Assembly: GCA_020831765.1 (NCBI GenBank)
Contig: JAFIFY010000181.1
Coordinates: forward strand, 1-38,436
Direction of reading: 5' to 3'
DNA: 38,436 bases
Origin: Phycisphaeraceae bacterium
GTDB lineage: Bacteria; Planctomycetota; Phycisphaerae; Phycisphaerales; Phycisphaeraceae
This document shows positions 32,186 to 38,436 of this stretch, one piece after another. The notes beneath the pieces were generated by a model. The model had not been told where the DNA came from and made no database searches. It was given only the letters and a program-made list of their open reading frames with translations. The position numbers and the translations under genes were made by a program. Each line of letters begins with the position of its first letter. Position 1 is the first letter of the stretch.

Positions 32186-34069
32186 TCAGGCACCGGCTTT
32201 GGTTCGTTTGCCAGGACCCGGATCCAGCTCCTTGGCCGGCGGGGCCAGGTCGGAGGGCCGCTGGGCGGCGCGCAGTTCGCTGAACCTCGGGCCGCTGGGA
32301 ATCACCGGGCACCACTGAACCATGGTTTCCAGCGCATCGAGGCCGAACAGCCGAACCGCATCATCGCCCCAGGTCTCATCCAGCCGGATACGAACCTGCC
32401 GGGTCGTGCGGCCGACCGGAGCGTGGATCAGCCGATGAACGTTCTCAAGCTCCTGGCATGTCCGTTCCCACGTACCGTCCTCGCCAAGGGCCTCGACCGT
32501 GAACGCCCGGAGCAGCGAACCGGGCATCGCGATCCGATCGCACGTCACCGGATACCGATAAGGCATCCGCTTATCGTTGTTCAGGTTGCTGTCGGCGATG
32601 AGCCGCAGCCCACCGACAAAGACCGGCCGATCCCACCGGAGCGTCAGGACCGCGCCCCGATCGCCCACCCAGGCATGACTCTCCCCCTCACGATCACGGT
32701 CGATCCCATCGTGAAGCTTTTCCAGCCCGCGGCCCGGGCCATCCAATTTCGCCACGCGGGTCAATTCCGGGGGCGCGCGATGGACGCCCGGCAGGAAGCA
32801 ATCCTGATCCATCAGAAGCTGCTGCAACTGCCGGATGTGATCGCGCCAAAGGGAGCGGGGGGTGCAACCTCGGGCCGAGCACATCGCCGCCGCCGTGCCC
32901 GCCGCCTGACCGATCACCGCGCAGGTCGCCATCACCCGAGTCGATGACAAAGCCGCATGGGTGACCGAGATATTCCGCCCGGCAAAGAGCAGGTTGTCGA
33001 TGTTGCGCGAATAGAGGCAGCGGTAAGGGATGCCGTAGGGCGTGGGCGCTGGATGGAAGACCGTCGGCTTGCCGGGATAGAGCAACCCGGCCGGGTGGTG
33101 ATCGTCCATCGTCCAACCGCCGTAGGCCACCACATCATCGAACCGGCCGCCGCCCTCCACATCATGCTGGGTCATGATGTGGTCGCCCTCATAGCGGCGG
33201 TTCTCCCGCTTGCCCGGCAGAGCACCCAGCCAATGAAGCCCCCAGTTGATGGTCTTCTCCCGCTCCGGACACCGATTCTTCAGATAGTCCCAAACCCCGT
33301 AGGCGATGCGCATCAGCTCGTGCCGTATGGCCTCGGCATCGGCGATGGTATTGTCCAGGCCGCCGATCTCCAGCCACCAGAAATTGTGGCAACTGACTCC
33401 ATCGACACGGTGTTCGAGGTCTTCAGGGCCATCAAACCGATACGCCCACGGAGGCGCGACAAACGGCTGGGGCTCATCGCCGCGATGCGCCTGGATGAGC
33501 AGCGAATTGCCCATCGTCTTGTGGTCGGCGACCGGTGGCTCGATGTCCTCGCCGAACTCTTCGCGAGCCTCACGGCCCCAGCGGTGGGCCGCGGGGGTCA
33601 GCGCGGCGAGAATGCTGTCGCCCGAACAGTCGATGAAGTATGAGGCCTCGATGGTGTGCCACGTCTGGCTGGTCAGTTGCCAGGCGCGGATGGACTCGAT
33701 CCGGCCGGCATCCATCGTCGCATCGGCACACGAGGCATTGAGCAGTGTCGTCAGGCCGGGCTGGAAGAATGCCTTTTCGTACAGCACACCATCCCAGATC
33801 GAGTAGTTCAACCCCGGGTTGCGATGGAGATTCAGAAGCTGAATCTCTTCAAGGATGCCGGTCTCCTTGTTGTGCCGGCCGTGCGCGCCGCAGATCCACA
33901 TCCGGATTTCCGAAGAGGCATTGCCGCCAAGCACCGGCCGGTCATGCACCAGGATGGTCCTGGCCCCATTCCGCGCCGCGGCGATCGCGGCACATAAGCC
34001 GGCCATGCCCCCACCAATCACGCAGACATCGACGGTATGCTTCTGATGATTCAAGCCGGACGACCGCAT
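32186..34069 (-). CDS. FAD-dependent oxidoreductase (FAD_oxidored family) with C-terminal beta-sandwich
   Basis: 627 residues from the ATG at 34069. Residues 12-60 contain the dinucleotide fold 'VCVIGGGMAGLCAAIAAARNG' in parts and 'VLGGNASSEIRMWICGAHG', the hallmark of the FAD_oxidored family (PF12831) often annotated beside xanthan lyases. 'NLLFAGRNISVTHAALSSTRVMATCAVIGQAAGTAAA' (about 365-400) closes the FAD site. Residues about 470-580 look like a galactose-binding/discoidin-type domain ('LTLRWDRPVFVGGLRLIADSNLNNDKRMPY' in pieces). No signal peptide. Neighbours are a Gfo/Idh/MocA gene and a CDGSH protein, so a sugar or uronate oxidation pathway is likely. Confidence 0.9.
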   Translation of the reverse strand: MRSSGLNHQKHTVDVCVIGGGMAGLCAAIAAARNGARTILVHDRPVLGGNASSEIRMWICGAHGRHNKETGILEEIQLLNLHRNPGLNYSIWDGVLYEKAFFQPGLTTLLNASCADATMDAGRIESIRAWQLTSQTWHTIEASYFIDCSGDSILAALTPAAHRWGREAREEFGEDIEPPVADHKTMGNSLLIQAHRGDEPQPFVAPPWAYRFDGPEDLEHRVDGVSCHNFWWLEIGGLDNTIADAEAIRHELMRIAYGVWDYLKNRCPEREKTINWGLHWLGALPGKRENRRYEGDHIMTQHDVEGGGRFDDVVAYGGWTMDDHHPAGLLYPGKPTVFHPAPTPYGIPYRCLYSRNIDNLLFAGRNISVTHAALSSTRVMATCAVIGQAAGTAAAMCSARGCTPRSLWRDHIRQLQQLLMDQDCFLPGVHRAPPELTRVAKLDGPGRGLEKLHDGIDRDREGESHAWVGDRGAVLTLRWDRPVFVGGLRLIADSNLNNDKRMPYRYPVTCDRIAMPGSLLRAFTVEALGEDGTWERTCQELENVHRLIHAPVGRTTRQVRIRLDETWGDDAVRLFGLDALETMVQWCPVIPSGPRFSELRAAQRPSDLAPPAKELDPGPGKRTKAGA

Positions 34070-34126
34070 GGTCAGGTTTCCAGAGCCACGCCCTGTGCGG
34101 GCGACGGCGAACAGATCTCACCCGGA

Positions 34127-34336
34127 TTACGAATCATCGCGCATCTCGATAACCGTCTTGCGGTCCTTGTCGTAGATGCAGAGCTTGCCTTCCGGCTCGG
34201 ATTGCCGCGCCAGTTTGTGATTGCCATCGCAAAACGGCAGGTTCTGGCTCAAACCGCAGGCGCAGATCCAGACGCTTTTTTCCTGCGGCTTGACCTCGAT
34301 CGGGTTGCAGGCTTCGTGTCGAACAAGTCGGGCCAT
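34127..34336 (-). CDS. CDGSH-type [2Fe-2S] protein
   Basis: 69 residues; GAGGAG lies 7 nt before the ATG at 34336. 'ICACGLSQNLPFCDGNHK' contains the ligands Cys25, Cys27, Cys36 and His40, the 3Cys-1His set of the family. Small single-domain form. Such proteins are electron carriers or redox sensors. It lies 57 nt upstream of the FAD-dependent oxidoreductase gene, so it may deliver or accept electrons there. The 3' part ('EGKLCIYDKDRKTVIEMRDD') is typical of bacterial members. Confidence 0.93.
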   Translation of the reverse strand: MARLVRHEACNPIEVKPQEKSVWICACGLSQNLPFCDGNHKLARQSEPEGKLCIYDKDRKTVIEMRDDS

Positions 34337-34383
34337 GGAAGTTCTCCTCTAGGTTGAGTCAGGCGACGCTCAGGCGGTCAATG

Positions 34384-35904
34384 CTAGGACGCGAGCTTGG
34401 ACGAGGGCGAAACCGCCACCAGCAGGTCGGTCTCCCCCTCGGTTCGAGCGATCACCGCCGCGCCGCAGGAATCGGAGAAGATATTCACCGCCGTGCGGCA
34501 CATGTCCAGGAACCGGTCGAAGACGAACAGAATCGCCACGCCGGTTTCAAGCGGGATGACGACGCCGTGTTGAGCTTCAAGCTGGCGGCCGACGCTTTGC
34601 AGGATGACCAGGATCGCCACGAGCGAAGCGCTGGGCACGCCGGCCACACCGATACTGGTCAGCAATGCGACAACCACCACGAAAAGCTGCTGCATGAAGT
34701 CCAACTGGTAGCCGAATGCCTGCACGATGAAGATGGCCGCGACACATTCATACAGCGCTGTGCCGTCCATATTGACCGTTGCGCCCAGGGGCAAAACGAA
34801 ACTGCTCGTCTTGCGGGAAACACCGGCGCGTTCCTCGACGCACTTCATCGTCAGCGGCAGTGTCGCCGCGGAACTGGCGGTCGAGAAGGCGGTCATCAGC
34901 GCCGGGGCCATCGCGTGGTAATACTTGAACGGATTGATCCCGCCGACGAAGTAGAGAATCAGCGGCAGCACCAGGCCAAAGTGAAGGAGCAACGCTCCCA
35001 CCACCGTCGCCGAGAACAGCAGGATGCCGCGTAATAGGTCGATGAACCGGTCATCCGGTGCCAGACGGGCATAGTTGAGCGCGATGGTCGTGGCGATCAG
35101 GGCCGCCACACCGATGGGCGCCAACCGGATGATCACGTGGGTAATCGAGAGCGTGATCGAGTAAATGGCCTCGAAAAAGTCGGTCAGAACCTCGCCCTGC
35201 CGGCCCTTGAGCCGCGAAAGGAAGAAGCCCACGACCATGGAAACGATGATCAATCCCAGAATGTTGTTGGTCGCCGCCGCAACCACAAGATTGCGTGGCA
35301 CCATGTCGCGAATCGTGTTGAGGAACGCCGTGCCTTCCGCGCGCCCCTCGGGCAGACCCAGCCTGCGCTCCATATCCTGACGCTCACCCTCGAAGCGCTC
35401 GGCCTGCTCGGCCGTCAGCAAGGGTTCAGGACCACTGGAGACCCCGGGTTGAATCGTATTGACCAGCACCAGGCCGATAAGGATCGCGATCGTGCTGGTG
35501 CTCAGATAGTAAGCGATGGTCTTGAGCCCGATGATGCCAAACCGCGATCGACTGGCGATGTTGTTGACCGCCAGGATGATCGAGGTGGTGATCAACGGGA
35601 TGACGATAACGAACAGAGCGCTTAGAAATAGATCGCCCACAAGCTGGTAGAAGATGTACTCGAGGCGTTCCACAACAACATCGGCCGCCTCCGTGGTCCA
35701 GCCCGTCCGTCGAAGCGCCAGCCAACCGGATAGCCACCCGAGCAAGCCACCGATGATCAGCCCGATGAGAATCTGCCAATGCAGTGGAAACCGCTCACGC
35801 CGGGGGCCTTGGCCGCGATTCGATGCGGACGGCGGCGGTGGTGGCGTATCTTTCGACGCCGGCGAGGGATCGGATTGATGGGATGCCTTGCTGGATTCGG
35901 TCAT
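34384..35904 (-). CDS. Dicarboxylate/amino acid:cation symporter (DAACS family)
   Basis: 506 residues from the ATG at 35904 with AGGG upstream. A Pro/Ser-rich cytoplasmic N-terminus (1-38), then about eight membrane helices and two re-entrant loops. Family signatures: 'STASSAATLPLTMKCVEE' (the Ser-rich loop) and 'GATVNMDGTALYE' (the NMDGT cation site), plus 'VPSASLVAILVILQSVG' (second loop). They import Glu, Asp or C4-dicarboxylates with Na+ or H+. A long polar insert between helices at about 165-205 is larger than in GltP. It is the first gene of the minus-strand cluster with the CDGSH, FAD and Gfo/Idh/MocA genes; a co-transcript is possible but unproven. Confidence 0.92.
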   Translation of the reverse strand: MTESSKASHQSDPSPASKDTPPPPPSASNRGQGPRRERFPLHWQILIGLIIGGLLGWLSGWLALRRTGWTTEAADVVVERLEYIFYQLVGDLFLSALFVIVIPLITTSIILAVNNIASRSRFGIIGLKTIAYYLSTSTIAILIGLVLVNTIQPGVSSGPEPLLTAEQAERFEGERQDMERRLGLPEGRAEGTAFLNTIRDMVPRNLVVAAATNNILGLIIVSMVVGFFLSRLKGRQGEVLTDFFEAIYSITLSITHVIIRLAPIGVAALIATTIALNYARLAPDDRFIDLLRGILLFSATVVGALLLHFGLVLPLILYFVGGINPFKYYHAMAPALMTAFSTASSAATLPLTMKCVEERAGVSRKTSSFVLPLGATVNMDGTALYECVAAIFIVQAFGYQLDFMQQLFVVVVALLTSIGVAGVPSASLVAILVILQSVGRQLEAQHGVVIPLETGVAILFVFDRFLDMCRTAVNIFSDSCGAAVIARTEGETDLLVAVSPSSKLAS

Positions 35905-36146
35905 CGGTTGTCCCTGCTCATCATCACTGGGAATGGGTCCGACGCTTGACTCATCCAAGGTTAGAAGATTCCGCCCGGGATGCCAAGCGGGGCCGACGGC
36001 TCCAAACCCTTACAGGTCCGAAGGTAATTGGCGACGATTGGCCCCGAACACCGCTTGGCATCCGCATTTTGCTGAATCCTCGCCCCCGTTTCACATCCAA
36101 ACAACCACCGATTAGACTCGGTCACATACCGAAAAGGAGTTTCATC

Positions 36147-37118
36147 ATGCAGTACACCCAGCTTGGCCGCACGGGCCTGTCCGTTTCCCGCCTGTGCCTT
36201 GGCACCATGAACTTCGGCCGCGATGCCACGCCCGAAGAAAGCTTCCCGATCATGGATCGTGCCCTGGATGCGGGGATCAATTTCTTCGACACCGCCGATG
36301 TTTACGGCGGCCGCAAGTTCGAAGGCTGGACCGAGCAGGTCATGGGCCAGTGGTTTGCCCAGGGTGGCGGTCGGCGGGAGAAAATCGTCCTGGCCACCAA
36401 GTGCTACAACCGGATGGGCGAGGGCCCCAACGACCGGGGACTGTCGGCGTACCACATCCGCCGCGCGTGTGATGATTCGCTTCGACGCATGGGTGTGGAC
36501 CATATCGACCTGTATCAGATGCACCACATCGACCGGACCACACCCTGGGACGAAATCTGGCAGGCGATGGAACAACTGGTCCGTGAGGGCAAGATCAGCT
36601 ATGTCGGCAGCAGCAATTTCGCCGGTTGGCACATCGCCACGGCGCAGGGTGCCGCTGTGGCGCGCCATTTCCTGGGCCTGGTGAGCGAGCAGAGTCTCTA
36701 CAACCTCAGCCAGCGGACGGTGGAGTTGGAAGTCCTGCCCGCCTGCCGTCACCACGGGCTGGGGTTCATCGCCTGGAGCCCGCTTGCCGGTGGGCTTCTT
36801 GGCGGGGTGCTGGGCAAGGAGCAGGGCGTCCGCCGCGCTCGCGAAGGCATGGCCGACCGGATCGAGAAGCACCGCAAGTCTCTGGAGGCTTACGAGAAGC
36901 TGGCCGTCGAGTTGAAACTGACCCCCGCCGAGCTTGGCCAGGCATGGGTGCTGGCCCAACCCGGTGTGACCGGCCCGATCATCGGCCCGCGAACGATGGA
37001 TCAACTCGAAGCCGCGCTCAAGGCGATGGAAGTCAAGCTTTCGGAAGAAACCATTGGCCAGTTGGATGAAATCTGGCCCGGTCCGGGCGGAGAGGCCCCG
37101 GAGGCTTATGCATGGTAA
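36147..37118 (+). CDS. Aldo/keto reductase
   Basis: 323 residues from the ATG at 36147, with AAGGAG 8 nt upstream. Family start 'YTQLGRTGLSVSRLCLGTMNFG', catalytic tetrad Asp48 and Tyr53 in 'FFDTADVY', Lys85 in 'LATKC', and His126 in 'DLYQMHH'. 'WSPLAGGLLGG' and 'VTGPIIGPRTMDQLE' close the NADPH site. An AKR9/AKR14-like, ring-shaped group of NADPH reductases for aldehydes and ketones. Divergent from the symporter gene, with about 240 nt between. Confidence 0.95.
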   Translation: MQYTQLGRTGLSVSRLCLGTMNFGRDATPEESFPIMDRALDAGINFFDTADVYGGRKFEGWTEQVMGQWFAQGGGRREKIVLATKCYNRMGEGPNDRGLSAYHIRRACDDSLRRMGVDHIDLYQMHHIDRTTPWDEIWQAMEQLVREGKISYVGSSNFAGWHIATAQGAAVARHFLGLVSEQSLYNLSQRTVELEVLPACRHHGLGFIAWSPLAGGLLGGVLGKEQGVRRAREGMADRIEKHRKSLEAYEKLAVELKLTPAELGQAWVLAQPGVTGPIIGPRTMDQLEAALKAMEVKLSEETIGQLDEIWPGPGGEAPEAYAW

Positions 37119-37298
37119 GCGCGGCGGCGGATGGCGAGAGCTGACCCTGATATCCGGGGGGATGACCGTTAGCGGCGCATTTCGGGCGCTCGATGAACGT
37201 ATCGCACGCTCGCGCTGGATCACCCGCTCAACCGGCAGCCGCGACTTGTGGAAACGGTTATCCTGAAGCCGATTTCAGACTGGCTTCGGGAGTGAACC

Positions 37299-38436
37299 AT
37301 GCATTGGATGACCCTGCTGATTGGTGTTAGCGTCCTCGCCTTCGCTTCCATGCTCGGGGGATGTGGGCGAGCCGGTGAGGCCGAGATTCCCCCGCGCCCG
37401 GTTCGAGCGATCCAGATCGGAAGCGCCGTCGAGCTCACGCAGCGCGGCCTGCCCGGCCAGGCCATTCCCAGCGAAGAGGTCAATCTCGCGTTTCAGGTCG
37501 GCGGCCCACTGGTCGAGTTGAATGTCCGTGCCGGGCAGCGGGTCGAAGCCGGCGATCTGCTGGCGCGGATCGATCCCCGCGATTTTCAGGTGCAGATCCG
37601 CGATCTCGAGGGCCGACTTGAGGCGGCTGGGGCCAATCTGGAACTGGCCCAGATGGAAGAGCAGCGGCTGACCGAGCTCGAGCAGCGGGGCGCGGCGACA
37701 CCGGTCGAACTGGAACGCGCCCGGCTGAAGGTCAAGGAACTGAGCGGCCAGATCCGGTCCATGGAAGCGGGGCTGGAGCGGGCTCGGGACCAGCTTGGCG
37801 ATACCTCGCTGTTCGCTCCGTTCAGCGGAACCGTTTCAATGGTCTTCGCGGACCTGTTTTCAACCATCGCCCCGAGGGAACCGGTGCTTCGCCTGATCGA
37901 TGAGAGCCGCATCAAGCTGGTGGTCGATGCCCCCGAGCGGCTGATGGCCAATCTTGACTTTGTCCGGGACATCACCTGCACGTTCGATGCGCTGCCCGGC
38001 CTGGTCCTGCCCGCTGAGATTCATCAGATCAGCCGCGAGGCCAGCCCGGCCACACGCACCTATCCAATCACGCTGATCATGGACCAGCCCGACGAAGGAC
38101 CGCGCGTGCTGCCAGGGATGGCCGGAACCGCCCGGGGCACACTGGCGCTGCCGGATGATCCGGAACAGATGGGCGTGGTCGTTCCGGTCGGGGCTGTCTT
38201 CCGCCATGTGGATGGCCAGGATTCAGTCTGGATCATCGATGCCGAGCAACAACGGACACAGCGCCACCCGGTCGAGGTCGTCGGCCTGACCTCGCGCGGC
38301 GTTCAGGTGCGCGGCCTGAGCGCCGGCTGGTGGATCGCCACAGCGGGCGCATCGTTCCTTCGTGAGGGCATGCAAGTTCGTCTGGAGACCGATGACGCTT
38401 CCGGGGCCGGGGCCGGGGGCGCTTCCGGGGGCGGGG
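37299..38436 (+). CDS. RND efflux periplasmic adaptor (membrane fusion protein), lipoprotein, partial
   Basis: 379 codons, open to the right window edge. ATG at 37299 with GGGAG 6 nt upstream. Lipobox 'LGGC' (Cys22). Domains: N-terminal beta-barrel half and lipoyl half ('FQVGGPLVELNVRAGQRVEAGDLLARIDPRDFQ' in pieces), a coiled-coil hairpin (about 105-170, 'AQMEEQRLTELEQRGAATPVELERARLKV' in parts), the second lipoyl half ('LFAPFSGTVSMVFAD') and a beta-barrel plus membrane-proximal domain (to about 360). It couples an RND pump to an outer-membrane channel. The tail from about 365 is Gly/Ala/Ser-rich, coded by the dispersed repeat. The pump gene should follow outside the window. Confidence 0.9.
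   Translation, partial: MHWMTLLIGVSVLAFASMLGGCGRAGEAEIPPRPVRAIQIGSAVELTQRGLPGQAIPSEEVNLAFQVGGPLVELNVRAGQRVEAGDLLARIDPRDFQVQIRDLEGRLEAAGANLELAQMEEQRLTELEQRGAATPVELERARLKVKELSGQIRSMEAGLERARDQLGDTSLFAPFSGTVSMVFADLFSTIAPREPVLRLIDESRIKLVVDAPERLMANLDFVRDITCTFDALPGLVLPAEIHQISREASPATRTYPITLIMDQPDEGPRVLPGMAGTARGTLALPDDPEQMGVVVPVGAVFRHVDGQDSVWIIDAEQQRTQRHPVEVVGLTSRGVQVRGLSAGWWIATAGASFLREGMQVRLETDDASGAGAGGASGGG
38397..38436. repeat. Dispersed CCCCGGAAGC-type motif, copy 5 (3' end of the adaptor gene)
   Basis: CTTCCGGGGCCGGGGCCGGG followed by GGCGCTTCCGGGGGCGGGG at the window end. In frame it encodes the Gly/Ala/Ser-rich tail of the adaptor. It may continue to the right. Confidence 0.55.

Noticed and set aside
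37054-37266. 70-codon plus-strand frame after the aldo/keto reductase
   Set aside because: Overlaps the end of the reductase in another frame and has no ribosome-binding site or domain.

Overview
The window reads as chromosomal DNA of a GC-rich Gram-negative-type bacterium, most likely a planctomycete of the Phycisphaerae type. This is inferred from several lipoproteins with clear lipoboxes, an ExbB with a signal-peptide-like N-terminus, a planctomycete-style 'GPF' beta-sandwich domain and frequent GTG/TTG starts. No taxonomic marker such as rRNA is present, so the placement is an inference.

Left part (1 to about 6018): the right-hand end of an integrative element lodged in the 3' end of a tRNA-Asn(GTT) gene (5946-6018, minus). 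It holds a partial primase-polymerase gene running off the left edge (576-1, minus, with DxD and sGRGxH motifs), a small excisionase-like HTH protein behind a consensus promoter, and a helix-turn-helix protein translationally coupled to a tyrosine integrase whose last codons lie in the antisense of the tRNA. Between the excisionase and the second HTH gene lie about 3.2 kb with no credible gene. That stretch contains a 157-159 bp direct duplication and, at 2724-3055, a large dyad built from GTGAAGATG/CATCTTCAC iterons. The iterons include two 29-bp palindromes placed symmetrically about position 2889. Base composition by eye changes from purine-rich to pyrimidine-rich across this dyad. It is the best candidate for the replication origin or Rep/partition site of the element.

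Middle (6.3-21.5 kb): SppA peptidase; convergent to it a CAP-domain secreted protein and a small membrane protein; TilS; an MsrA-MsrB pair, both lipoproteins; a single-domain response regulator; a membrane diguanylate cyclase behind a perfect 15-bp palindrome; a GH5 glycosidase with a SET-domain gene upstream. Then comes a plus-strand operon mreC-mreD-small membrane protein-exbB-exbD-485 aa protein. The last protein occupies the TonB position and has TonB's Ser16/His20 transmembrane signature. It carries a charged helical region and a PA14/jelly-roll-like C-terminal domain instead of the TonB C-terminal domain. This is the most interesting protein-level observation.

Right part (21.5-38.4 kb): a lipoprotein peroxiredoxin, DapF, a 76 aa sigma-region-4-like protein behind a promoter and structured leader, a DUF418 membrane protein with an expanded Pro-rich N-terminus, GcvH, an amidohydrolase-fold protein that has lost expected metal ligands, a lipoprotein, a STAS-domain protein, a VWA protein, NadA, a minus-strand cluster (cation symporter, CDGSH Fe-S protein, FAD-dependent oxidoreductase, Gfo/Idh/MocA oxidoreductase), an aldo/keto reductase, and a partial RND membrane-fusion lipoprotein leaving the right edge. 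A GC-rich motif centred on CCCCGGAAGT recurs at five places, four of them inside linker-coding DNA of unrelated genes.
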